Of a stretch of DNA of 33,265 nt, positions 26,052-33,265 are shown one piece after another. Under the pieces are notes generated by a model that ran no database searches, had not been told where the DNA came from, and saw only the letters and a program-made list of their open reading frames with translations. The DNA is from Caballeronia arationis (GTDB lineage: Bacteria > Pseudomonadota > Gammaproteobacteria > Burkholderiales > Burkholderiaceae), in contig NZ_FCOG02000069.1 in the NCBI RefSeq assembly GCF_001544975.2, positions 1 to 33,265 of the forward strand, given 5' to 3'. The stretch's first letter is position 1. Each line of letters begins with the position of its first letter. The position numbers were made by a program, and so were the translations under genes.

Positions 26052-28280
26052 ATGGCGATGAACTTTGACACACGATACTCGGACGTTTCGACGGGGGACG
26101 AGCTGCGATTATCGGACTATCTGGCGGCCGTTCTCGGCAACTGGAAGCTGGTTACCTCCGTCATGATCGCGGTGATTGCGTTGGGGGCGGCGTACGCGTT
26201 CCTCGCTCCGCCCACCTACCGGGCGGATGCACTGATCCAGGTAGAAGAAAGCAACAACGCGAACAACAATAACAACAACCAGAACGCGATGCAGACCGTG
26301 TCGCAGATGTTCGACTCCAAGTCGACGACTGCCGCGCAAATCGAGCTGCTGCGCTCGCGCCTCGTCGTGGAAGACGCGGTCCAGCGCATGCACCTCGACA
26401 TCACGGCGTCGCCGCGCTACTTCCCGTTCGTCGGCGGACTCATCTCGAGCGCGCTGTCGACGTTCAACATCCCGATGCCGAAGGGCTACATGCAGCGCTT
26501 CGCATGGGGCAACGAGCAGATCGAAGTGCCGCTCTTCGACACGCCGAAGGAGCAGTACGAGAAGACCTTCACGCTCGTCGCAGGCGAAAACGGCAGCTAC
26601 GTGCTGAACGACCCGGATGGCGTCGCGATTCTCACCGGCAAGGTCGGCGAGGTCGTATCGGGTTCGAGCACGCTCGGTCCGGTCAAGCTGAAGGTCGACA
26701 AGCTCGTCGGCCCGGCGGGATCGCAGTTCGAACTGCAACGCGCCTCCACGCTCGGCACCATCGACCTGCTGCAGAAGCGCCTCACCGTGGCTGAGACCGC
26801 GCTGCAATCCGGCATTATCGGCGTGAGCCTGGAAGGCGGCGACAGCAAGCAGGCCTCGACGATCGTCAACAACATCGCCCGCCGCTTCGTGCAGCAGGAT
26901 GTCGAGAAGCGTTCGCTCGAAGCCGAGCACACGCTCGCGTTCCTCGACGAACAACTGCCCGAACTGCGCAAGCAGCTCGACGCAGCGGAACAGCGCTACA
27001 ACACGTTCCGCAACCGTCAGGGCACGGTCGACCTCTCCGAGGAAAGCCGCCTGCTGCTGCAACAGATCGTGGACAACAAGACCAAGCTCACCGATCTGCA
27101 ACAGCAACGTGCCGAGATGTCGCAACGCTTCACTGCGAACCATCCGTCGGTGCAGGCACTCGACGCGCAGATCGGCACACTGTCCAGCGCGCAGACCCGT
27201 CTCGGCAAGAGCGTGTCCGTGCTGCCGGATACCGAGCAGACCGCGCTGCGCCTGCTGCGTGACGTGCGTGTGAACACCGAGCTGTACACGAACCTGCTGA
27301 ACACGGCGCAGCAACTGCGCGTCGCGAAGGCCGGCCAGATCGGCAACGTGCGGGTCGTGGACTTCGCGCAAGCCGCCGACGATCCTGTTCGTCCGAAGCG
27401 CCTGATCGTGATCCTGATCAGCGCGGGCGTCGGCCTCCTGCTCGGCATCATCGTCGCGTTCGTTCGCAAGGCGCTGTATGGCGGCGTCGAGCGTCCGGAA
27501 GACATCGAGCGTCAACTGGGTGTGCGCGTGTTCGCCATCGTCCCGCGCAGCAACACGCAACTGCGCCTGCAACGCAAGGTCGGCCAGCGTCACGAAGGAC
27601 TGCACGTGCTCGCCGCGCAAGCGCCGGAAGACGCCGCAGTGGAAGGCATCCGCGGGCTGCGCACGTCGCTGCAGCTGCAGATGGCCGAAGCACGCAACAA
27701 CGTCGTGATGCTGACGGGCTCGCGTCCCGAAGCCGGCAAGTCGTTCCTCTCGGTCAACCTCGCGACGCTCGTTGCATCGACGAGAAAGCGCGTCCTGCTG
27801 ATCGACGGCGACATGCGCCGCGGCGACATCCACTCGCACTTCGGCGTGCGTCATTCGCCGGGTCTGTCCGACGTGCTGATGGGTGCCGACGTGTCGGGCG
27901 CGATCCTGCACGACGTGCTGCCGGGCGTTGACCTGATCACGAAGGGATCGCTGCCGTCGCATCCGTCCGAGCTCCTGATGAGCGATCGCCTCGGTGAAGT
28001 GCTCGAAGAACTGAAGCACCGCTACGACCTCGTCATCGTCGACACGCCGCCGGTTCTCGCAGTCACCGATGCGACCGTCATCGGCAAGCATGCGGGCACG
28101 AGCCTGCTCGTCGTGCGCCATGGCAAGAACCAGGTGCAGGAGATCGGTGAAACGATGAAGCGCCTGCACCACGGCGGCGTGAACATGAAGGGCGTTTTGC
28201 TGACGGACGTACCGCAGTCGAAGATGCTGATGGGCAGCACCTACGCAGGCTATTACGGCTACGAGAGCATCTCCGAATAA
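26052..28280 (+). CDS. wzc: Polysaccharide co-polymerase / BY-type tyrosine kinase
   Basis: This 742-residue Wzc/BceF-type inner-membrane protein controls chain length and export. It has a Wzz-like N-terminal domain with one helix at about residues 32-52, a long periplasmic coiled-coil part (about 270-400), a second helix at about 450-472, and a cytoplasmic kinase. The kinase has Walker A SRPEAGKSFLS (about 556-566), Walker A' VLLIDGDMRRGD (about 580-591) and Walker B LVIVDTPPV (about 658-666). The C-terminal tyrosine cluster has Tyr731, Tyr734, Tyr735 and Tyr737. An Asn-rich stretch lies at 68-78. Starts at 26022, 26052 and 26058 are all in frame; 26052 is chosen for spacing from GAGCGAGA and for the conserved N-terminus. 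No partner phosphatase (Wzb/BceD) is in the window. Confidence 0.94.
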   Translation: MAMNFDTRYSDVSTGDELRLSDYLAAVLGNWKLVTSVMIAVIALGAAYAFLAPPTYRADALIQVEESNNANNNNNNQNAMQTVSQMFDSKSTTAAQIELLRSRLVVEDAVQRMHLDITASPRYFPFVGGLISSALSTFNIPMPKGYMQRFAWGNEQIEVPLFDTPKEQYEKTFTLVAGENGSYVLNDPDGVAILTGKVGEVVSGSSTLGPVKLKVDKLVGPAGSQFELQRASTLGTIDLLQKRLTVAETALQSGIIGVSLEGGDSKQASTIVNNIARRFVQQDVEKRSLEAEHTLAFLDEQLPELRKQLDAAEQRYNTFRNRQGTVDLSEESRLLLQQIVDNKTKLTDLQQQRAEMSQRFTANHPSVQALDAQIGTLSSAQTRLGKSVSVLPDTEQTALRLLRDVRVNTELYTNLLNTAQQLRVAKAGQIGNVRVVDFAQAADDPVRPKRLIVILISAGVGLLLGIIVAFVRKALYGGVERPEDIERQLGVRVFAIVPRSNTQLRLQRKVGQRHEGLHVLAAQAPEDAAVEGIRGLRTSLQLQMAEARNNVVMLTGSRPEAGKSFLSVNLATLVASTRKRVLLIDGDMRRGDIHSHFGVRHSPGLSDVLMGADVSGAILHDVLPGVDLITKGSLPSHPSELLMSDRLGEVLEELKHRYDLVIVDTPPVLAVTDATVIGKHAGTSLLVVRHGKNQVQEIGETMKRLHHGGVNMKGVLLTDVPQSKMLMGSTYAGYYGYESISE

Positions 28281-28304
28281 AAAAGATTAGTGGACACAAA
28301 CACA

Positions 28305-28326
28305 CGGCGCGCGACCGAGCGCGCCG
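28305..28326 (+). other. GC-rich hairpin between wzc and gmd
   Basis: CGGCGCGC (28305-28312) pairs with GCGCGCCG (28319-28326) across a GACCGA loop. The core stem GGCGCGC / GCGCGCC is identical to the hairpin after wza. It lies 24 bases after the wzc stop and 31 before gmd. It has no T-run and is probably an RNA element setting relative expression of the export and sugar-synthesis halves. Confidence 0.5.
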
Positions 28327-28357
28327 AATCGAACAGGCTAATAAGGCGAGGTTGAGA

Positions 28358-29476
28358 ATGAATCGTAAAGTCGCATTGATCACGGGCATCACGGGGCAGG
28401 ATGGTTCGTATCTGGCGGAGATGCTGCTCGAGAAGGGCTACGAGGTGCACGGCATCAAGCGCCGCAGCTCGCTCTTCAACACGGACCGCATCGACCACCT
28501 GTATCGCGATCCGCACGATCCGGACCAGCGTCTCTTCCTGCATCACGGCGACCTGACCGATTCGACGAGCCTCCTGCGCATCGTGCAGCGCGTGATGCCC
28601 GACGAAATCTACAACCTCGCAGCCCAGAGCCACGTAGCGGTTTCCTTCGAAGAGCCGGAATACACGGCGAATGCCGACGGCATCGGCACGCTGCGCATCC
28701 TGGAAGCGATCCGCATTCTCGGCCTCGAAAAGAAGACGCGCTTCTACCAGGCTTCGACTTCCGAACTCTACGGTCTCGTGCAGGAAATTCCGCAGAAGGA
28801 AACCACGCCGTTCTATCCACGCAGCCCGTATGCAGTCGCGAAGCTCTATGCGTACTGGATCACGGTGAACTACCGCGAAGCGTATGGCATGTACGCGTGC
28901 AACGGCATCCTGTTCAACCATGAATCGCCGGTGCGCGGCGAGACCTTCGTCACGCGCAAGATCACGCGCGCCATCGCTCGCATCGCGGTCGGCCTGCAGG
29001 ACGACCTGTACCTCGGCAACCTCTCCGCATTGCGCGACTGGGGTCATGCGCGCGACTACGTCGAGATGCAGTGGATGATGCTGCAGCAGGAACAGCCGGA
29101 AGACTTCGTGATTGCGACGGGCGTGCAGTACAGCGTGCGCGACTTCGTGCAGCAGGCGGCAGCGGAACTCGGCGTGCACGTGCGCTTCGAGGGCGAAGGC
29201 GTGAACGAAGTGGGCATCGTCGATCGCGTCGAAAGCCGCGAAACCAAGCTCACGCCGGGCCAGGTGATCGTGCGCGTCGACCCGCGCTACTTCCGCCCGA
29301 CCGAAGTCGAGACGCTGCTCGGCGATCCGTCGAAGGCGCATTCGAAGCTCGGCTGGAAGCCGCAGACCTCGTTCTCGTCGCTCGTGAAGGAAATGGTGCG
29401 CTCGGACTTCCAGATCGCGCGTCGCGACGCGCTCGTCACGCTGGCGGGTTTCAAGGCTCTCGAACATCACGAGTAA
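28358..29476 (+). CDS. gmd: GDP-mannose 4,6-dehydratase
   Basis: This enzyme converts GDP-D-mannose to GDP-4-keto-6-deoxymannose in the cytoplasm, the first committed step to GDP-L-fucose. The 372-residue protein has the NADP-binding motif ALITGITGQDGSYLAE (about residues 5-20), the Ser/Thr-rich ASTSELYG with catalytic Thr and Glu, and Tyr-x3-Lys in SPYAVAKLYAYW. FNHESPVRGETFVTRKIT carries Val where most family members I know have Arg (PRRGE). LSALRDWGHARDYVEMQW is typical. The ATG at 28358 is used rather than the TTG two codons upstream; GGCGAGG precedes it. manC supplies the substrate, and fcl, six bases downstream, takes the product. Confidence 0.96.
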   Translation: MNRKVALITGITGQDGSYLAEMLLEKGYEVHGIKRRSSLFNTDRIDHLYRDPHDPDQRLFLHHGDLTDSTSLLRIVQRVMPDEIYNLAAQSHVAVSFEEPEYTANADGIGTLRILEAIRILGLEKKTRFYQASTSELYGLVQEIPQKETTPFYPRSPYAVAKLYAYWITVNYREAYGMYACNGILFNHESPVRGETFVTRKITRAIARIAVGLQDDLYLGNLSALRDWGHARDYVEMQWMMLQQEQPEDFVIATGVQYSVRDFVQQAAAELGVHVRFEGEGVNEVGIVDRVESRETKLTPGQVIVRVDPRYFRPTEVETLLGDPSKAHSKLGWKPQTSFSSLVKEMVRSDFQIARRDALVTLAGFKALEHHE

Positions 29477-29482
29477 AGAACC

Positions 29483-30439
29483 ATGGACAAGAACGCACGC
29501 ATCTTCGTGGCGGGGCATCGGGGAATGGTCGGGTCGGCGCTCGTGCGCCGGCTTGCGAACGCAGGTTATCGCAACATTGTGACGCGCACGCGTGCGCATC
29601 TCGATCTGACCGACCAGGGCGGCGTCAATCTCTTCTTCGAGGAGCAGCAGATCGATGTGGTGTTGCTGGCGGCGGCGCGCGTCGGGGGCATCTACGCAAA
29701 TTCGACGATGCCGGCTTCGTTCATCTACGAGAACCTGGCGATCGAGACCAACGTGATTCATGCGGCGTGCCGCTGGAACGTGTCGAAGCTCGTGTTCTTC
29801 GGTTCTTCGTGCATCTATCCGAAGGCATGCCCGCAGCCGATCAAGGAGGAGTATCTGCTGACCTCCGCGCTCGAGCCGACCAACGAAGCCTATGCGATTG
29901 CGAAGATCGCGGGCCTGAAGATGTGCGAGGCGTACAACGCGCAGTACGGCACGAAGTTCGTGTCGCTGATGCCGACCAACCTCTACGGACCGAACGACAA
30001 CTACGACCTGCAGAGCAGCCACGTGCTGCCCGCGCTGATCCGCAAGGCGCATGAAGCGAAGGTGCGTGGCGCGAGTTCGCTCGAAGTCTGGGGCTCGGGC
30101 ACGCCGCGTCGCGAGTTCCTGCACGTCGACGACCTCGCCGATGCCGCGACTTTCCTGATGGAAGGCGATGTCGCCGATGGCGTGTTCAACGTCGGCATGG
30201 GCGACGACCTGACGATCCGCGACCTCGCAGAGACCGTGTGCCGGGTTGTCGGCTTCGAGGGCGAGCTCGTCTTCGATGCGACTAAGCCCGATGGCACGCC
30301 GCGCAAGCTGCTGGATGTGTCGAAGCTCGAACAGATGGGCTGGAAGGCGACGATCGCCCTCGAGGACGGTATCCGCGCGACGTACGCGGACTTCCTCGAA
30401 CATCATGCAGCATCGTCACAGATGGCGGTTGCAGAATGA
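29483..30439 (+). CDS. fcl: GDP-L-fucose synthase
   Basis: This 318-residue epimerase-reductase turns GDP-4-keto-6-deoxymannose into GDP-L-fucose with NADPH. Motifs are the N-terminal GHRGMVGSALVRRL (about residues 11-24), AARVGGIYANSTMPASFIYENL, the catalytic Ser and Cys in FFGSSCIYPK, LEPTNEAYAIAKIAG with the Tyr-x3-Lys pair, and MPTNLYGPNDNY. Length and motifs match WcaG/Fcl. It follows gmd by six bases and its TGA overlaps the next ATG (ATGA at 30436-30439), so the three genes are tightly coupled. With gmd it shows that L-fucose rather than D-rhamnose is the expected 6-deoxyhexose, unless another reductase elsewhere competes for the intermediate. Confidence 0.96.
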   Translation: MDKNARIFVAGHRGMVGSALVRRLANAGYRNIVTRTRAHLDLTDQGGVNLFFEEQQIDVVLLAAARVGGIYANSTMPASFIYENLAIETNVIHAACRWNVSKLVFFGSSCIYPKACPQPIKEEYLLTSALEPTNEAYAIAKIAGLKMCEAYNAQYGTKFVSLMPTNLYGPNDNYDLQSSHVLPALIRKAHEAKVRGASSLEVWGSGTPRREFLHVDDLADAATFLMEGDVADGVFNVGMGDDLTIRDLAETVCRVVGFEGELVFDATKPDGTPRKLLDVSKLEQMGWKATIALEDGIRATYADFLEHHAASSQMAVAE

Positions 30440-31635
30440 GCACTCACCTGAACGCGGACATTCGCGGTTCCACTTCCAGGGAAGAAAAGACTATGACAGG
30501 CTCGGTCACGATCTTTCATAACGTCGTGTGGTCGCGGCACAAGGGGGCCGTCCTCTCCGCGCTGCACAACATCTCGGGCAATGGTTCCATCAGTTACTCG
30601 ATGGTACAGATCGCAGATACGGAGCACGACCGGATCGGCTTTTCGGACGTGGACTATTCGTTCCACCGCTATCCGATGAAGAAGCTCTACAACGGCTGCT
30701 ATGAAGACGTGCCCACCTGGCGCCTGACGATGCGTCTCACGTGGGAAGTGCTGAAGGCGAAGTCCGACCTCGTCGTGCTGCCCGGCTATCACCGTCCCGA
30801 GTACTGGGCGATGATGCTGGCCTGCATCCTGACCGGCAAGCGCCGTGCGGTGTTCTGCGATTCGACGGGCAACGACCGGCCGCGCCGGATGCTCACGTCG
30901 ATTCCCAAGCGCGTGTTCTTCTCGTTGTGCGACGGCTACTTCGGCTTCGGTCAGCGCAGCCGCGAGTACCTGATGTCGCTCGGCGCGAAGCAGGAGAAGA
31001 TCTTCATTCCGTGCCAGGCTGCTGCGCTGCCGCGCTCGTTCTCGCCGGAGACGGCGGTGTCCGATCGCGTTCACTATCGCCAGGGCAGTGCACCGGTGTT
31101 CCTGTTCGTTGGGCGCCTGTCGGAAGAGAAGGGCATCGGCACGCTGCTCGATGCGTTCGCCGGGATCAGGCAACGGATGCCGGGCGCGTCGCTGCGCATC
31201 GTCGGCACGGGTCCGATGGGCGACCAGCTGAAGCAGAAGGTCGACGACATCGGTCTCACCGGCTCGGTGCATTTTCTCGGCAGCCTGCAGGACGCGCCGC
31301 TCTCGCGCGAATACTTCGGTGCCACCAGCATGGTGCTGCCGAGCCGGAGCGAACCGTGGGGCCTTGTCACCAACGAAGCACTGAGCCATGGCTGTCCTGT
31401 GATCGTGAGCGAGAGTTGCGGCTGCGTGCCCGAACTCGTGATCGATGGCGTGACCGGCTACTCGTTCCCCGCCGGCGACGTTCCGGCATTGCAACGCACG
31501 CTACTGAAGGCGCTCGAAGCGTTCTCCGATACGGCCGGTGTCGCGAAGCGTTGCGTCGACGTGATTCAGCGGTTCGATCCCCCGTCGGCTGCGGCGAACA
31601 TCGCGCGGGGCTGCGCGATGATGCTGATGGATTGA
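30436..31635 (+). CDS. GT4-family glycosyltransferase
   Basis: This 399-residue GT-B fold glycosyltransferase is expected at the cytoplasmic membrane face, elongating the lipid-linked repeat. The N-terminal acceptor domain includes NVVWSRHKGAVLSAL. The C-terminal donor-binding domain begins at PVFLFVGRLSEEKGIGTLLDAF (about residues 216-237) and carries the EX7E-type motif in SRSEPWGLVTNEALSHGCPVIVSE. Translation may begin at the coupled ATG (30436), or at ATG 30493, which has AGGGAAG upstream and fits the family's N-terminus better; the first 19 residues are not family-like. Its donor is unknown; GDP-fucose, GDP-mannose and UDP-sugars are all possible here. Confidence 0.88.
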   Translation: MSTHLNADIRGSTSREEKTMTGSVTIFHNVVWSRHKGAVLSALHNISGNGSISYSMVQIADTEHDRIGFSDVDYSFHRYPMKKLYNGCYEDVPTWRLTMRLTWEVLKAKSDLVVLPGYHRPEYWAMMLACILTGKRRAVFCDSTGNDRPRRMLTSIPKRVFFSLCDGYFGFGQRSREYLMSLGAKQEKIFIPCQAAALPRSFSPETAVSDRVHYRQGSAPVFLFVGRLSEEKGIGTLLDAFAGIRQRMPGASLRIVGTGPMGDQLKQKVDDIGLTGSVHFLGSLQDAPLSREYFGATSMVLPSRSEPWGLVTNEALSHGCPVIVSESCGCVPELVIDGVTGYSFPAGDVPALQRTLLKALEAFSDTAGVAKRCVDVIQRFDPPSAAANIARGCAMMLMD

Positions 31636-31680
31636 TTTTCTAAGGGAGAGCAAGCGTCACCGCATTACAGAAAGAGAAAG

Positions 31681-31712
31681 GGCCTGCGATACGGGATGCC
31701 GGTTCGCAGGCC
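31681..31712 (+). other. Hairpin in the wcaI leader
   Basis: GGCCTGCGA (31681-31689) pairs perfectly with TCGCAGGCC (31704-31712) over a 14-base loop. It sits 45 bases after the preceding stop and 61 before the wcaI start. There is no T-run. Its strength and place suggest an RNA element that tunes wcaI expression, or a weak terminator. Confidence 0.5.
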
Positions 31713-31773
31713 GGTGCCGATCAACGCGCATCACGATGCGTGGCGACGGTGCGGCCGTCGGGCGAGGGACCAA

Positions 31774-33123
31774 ATGAAAATTCTGATCTACGGGCTGAAC
31801 TACGCGCCCGAGTTGACGGGTGCTGGCAAGTACACGGCGGAGATGGCCGAGGCGCTGGCAGCGCGCGGCCATGACGTGCGCGTGGTGTGCGCACCGCCTT
31901 ACTATCCGGAGTGGAAAGTCGCCGACGGCTTCTCCTGGTGGCGTGGCCGCCGTGAGACGCTGCGTGGCGTGGAGGTCGCGCGCGCACCGCTCTGGGTGCC
32001 GAAGCGCCCCAATGGCGTGAAGCGGCTGATGCATCTCGCATCGTTTGCGGCGGCATCGCTTCCGGCGCTCGTCTCGCATGCGCGCTGGCGTCCGCAGGTC
32101 GTAATGACGATCGCGCCGAGTCTTCTGAATGCGCCGGCCGCGCTCGCACTCTCGTTCGTCACGCGAGCGAATTCGTGGCTGCATATCCAGGACTTCGAAG
32201 TCGATGCCGCGTTCGAACTCGGCTTGCTCAAGAGCGAACGGGCGGGGCGTGCGGCGCTCGCGATCGAGCGATGGCTCATGCGGCGTTTCAAGGTCGTCTC
32301 GTCGATTTCCGACAAGATGGTGGAGCGCGCCAAGCGCAAGGGCGTGACCGATACGAACGCCTTCCTGCTGCCGAACTGGGTCGATACGACAGCGATTTTT
32401 CCGCTCGATCGCCCGAGCGAATTTCGTCGCGAGCTGAACATCGCGGAGCATGCGAAGGTCGTCCTTTATTCGGGCAACATGGGCGCGAAGCAGGGTCTCG
32501 AAGTGCTGGCCGAGACGGCTGCCGCCATGGCCGATCGCGATGACATCGTGTTCGTGTTCTGCGGCAACGGCGCGACCAAGGCGAAGTTGCAGGCCCGATG
32601 CGCGGAGCTGCCGAACTGCCGCTTCATGTGCCTGCAGCCGGTCGAGCGTCTTAACGAACTGCTGAATCTCGCGGATATTCACGTGCTGCCGCAACGCGGC
32701 GACGTGGCCGATCTGGTGATGCCGTCGAAGCTCACCGGCATGTTCGCGAGCGCGCGCGCGGTCATTGCGATGGCGCAGCCCGGCATGGAGTTGTTCGAAG
32801 CGGTGAACACGCGCGGCGTGGTCGTGCCGCCGGAGAACGTCGAGAAGCTCGCTGAGGCGATCGACATGCTCGTCGACGATCCCGCGTTGCGGGCGTATCT
32901 TGGTGCGCAGGGGCGTCGGTTTGCTCAGGAGCGGCTCTCGCCCGTGGCGGTGTTCGGGCGTCTCGAGGACAAGCTTGCTTCACTCGTCGAGGGGCGGCCG
33001 CTGGATGGCCGACATGTCGAAGTGGGCGACGCGATTGGCGTCGATGCAGCGGAGATGCCGTTTGCACGGGTCAGCGAAGCGGCTTCGCCGGTGATGTTGC
33101 ATTCGGTCGAGAAGATTGAGTAG
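31774..33123 (+). CDS. wcaI: WcaI-like colanic-acid-type glycosyltransferase
   Basis: This 449-residue GT4 enzyme resembles WcaI. The N-terminus MKILIYGLNYAPELTGAGKY, then GHDVRVVCAPPYYPEW and the mid-domain WLHIQDFEVDAAFELG, are hallmarks of that group. The donor domain has VVLYSGNMGAKQGLEVLAE (about residues 229-247) and the later LPQRGDVADLVMPSKLTGMFAS block with conserved Lys. The start at 31774 has GAGGGA seven bases upstream; the open frame before it is non-homologous and crosses a hairpin. Colanic acid WcaI is regarded as a fucosyltransferase, which would fit the GDP-fucose genes upstream, but this is inference. A nonconserved tail of about 40 residues ends the protein. It is the last gene of the visible run. 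Confidence 0.9.
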   Translation: MKILIYGLNYAPELTGAGKYTAEMAEALAARGHDVRVVCAPPYYPEWKVADGFSWWRGRRETLRGVEVARAPLWVPKRPNGVKRLMHLASFAAASLPALVSHARWRPQVVMTIAPSLLNAPAALALSFVTRANSWLHIQDFEVDAAFELGLLKSERAGRAALAIERWLMRRFKVVSSISDKMVERAKRKGVTDTNAFLLPNWVDTTAIFPLDRPSEFRRELNIAEHAKVVLYSGNMGAKQGLEVLAETAAAMADRDDIVFVFCGNGATKAKLQARCAELPNCRFMCLQPVERLNELLNLADIHVLPQRGDVADLVMPSKLTGMFASARAVIAMAQPGMELFEAVNTRGVVVPPENVEKLAEAIDMLVDDPALRAYLGAQGRRFAQERLSPVAVFGRLEDKLASLVEGRPLDGRHVEVGDAIGVDAAEMPFARVSEAASPVMLHSVEKIE

Positions 33124-33265
33124 GGGCGGCGCTGGCGCTTGGGGTGTTGGGTTGCTTTCGGACACCGTTTGATGCGCCTGTGCCTCCATGGAACTTGTTT
33201 TCTTAGTGGTCCATTAGCTCTGCCCCTGTCCGGGGCGGGACTTACTTTCTTTGCTGCTGCAAAGA
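33124..33265. repeat. Intergenic end with REP-like hairpin, cut by the window
   Basis: The final bases contain TCTTTGC (33248-33254) pairing with GCAAAGA (33259-33265) over TGCT, preceded by CTTACTT, whose complement would follow just outside the window. From memory, CTTACTTTCTTTGC-type inverted repeats are a common dispersed intergenic element in Burkholderia. It may terminate the operon; the right half cannot be seen. Confidence 0.5.

Noticed and set aside
26109..28172. Long minus-strand open frame opposite wzc
   Set aside because: Same reason: a high-G+C codon shadow of a well-supported gene.
28259..30406. Very long open frame on the minus strand opposite gmd and fcl
   Set aside because: It is antisense to two textbook enzymes; such open shadows are common where third positions are G/C. 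The translation is Arg/His/Val-rich with no domain.
1..33265. CRISPR arrays, tRNA or rRNA genes
   Set aside because: No regularly spaced repeats and no cloverleaf or rRNA-like sequence were noticed on either strand.

Overview
The window looks like a chromosomal segment of a Burkholderiaceae bacterium of the Burkholderia / Paraburkholderia / Caballeronia type. The basis is the strong G/C preference at third codon positions from about 6.3 kb onward, the gene order GT2 - epimerase - WecA-like transferase - WbpM-like dehydratase (the wbiG-wbiH-wbiI order known from Burkholderia O-antigen loci), and an exopolysaccharide operon with bceA/bceB/bceE/bceF-like proteins. No rRNA, tRNA, CRISPR array or intact transposase gene was seen.

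Region 1 (1-6162) is sparse and compositionally different. It holds a small hypothetical gene (630-1061), a NERD-like protein whose usual catalytic residues look replaced (1264-1923), a small two-helix membrane protein (2617-3090), and a clear pseudogene (3945-4966) with an in-frame TGA at a predicted Cys position and a one-base loss in a T7 run. The rest shows no convincing genes. It reads as a decaying island next to the O-antigen genes.

Region 2 (6163-12254, + strand) is a surface-glycan operon. It has a GT2 glycosyltransferase, a 4-keto-sugar reductase/epimerase (wbiG-like), a polyprenyl-phosphate sugar-phosphate transferase (wbiH-like), a membrane UDP-sugar 4,6-dehydratase (wbiI-like, WbpM/PglF type) and a GT9 heptosyltransferase-like enzyme. 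Together they can make a UDP-2-acetamido-2,6-dideoxyhexose (QuiNAc or FucNAc type), load it on undecaprenyl phosphate, and extend it, as in O-antigen initiation.

Region 3 (12344-16664) is a mixed block. It holds a LysR regulator tail-to-tail with a PAP2 membrane phosphatase, an AraC/GATase-like regulator upstream of the phosphatase, galU divergent from that regulator, and gmm (GDP-mannose mannosyl hydrolase) convergent with galU. A large lipoprotein with a clan-A glycoside-hydrolase-like barrel follows on the minus strand (17012-19270).

Region 4 (19271-33265) opens with a 1.37-kb gene-free, partly A+T-rich stretch containing a palindrome and direct repeats. A second AraC/GATase-like regulator follows, closely related to the first in its DNA-binding domain. 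Then comes a colanic-acid-like export operon: manC (fused GMP/PMI), wcaJ (priming transferase), wza, wzc, gmd, fcl, a GT4 transferase and wcaI. These supply GDP-mannose and GDP-L-fucose, prime the lipid carrier, and export the polymer. No Wzb phosphatase, Wzx flippase, Wzy polymerase, phosphomannomutase or UDP-glucose dehydrogenase is seen in the window, so the system must be completed elsewhere. Several spacers in this operon carry perfect GC-rich hairpins, two of them with the same stem. The most interesting items are the lipoprotein hydrolase, the paired regulators with the repeat-bearing leader, the recurrent spacer hairpins, and the doubly broken pseudogene.
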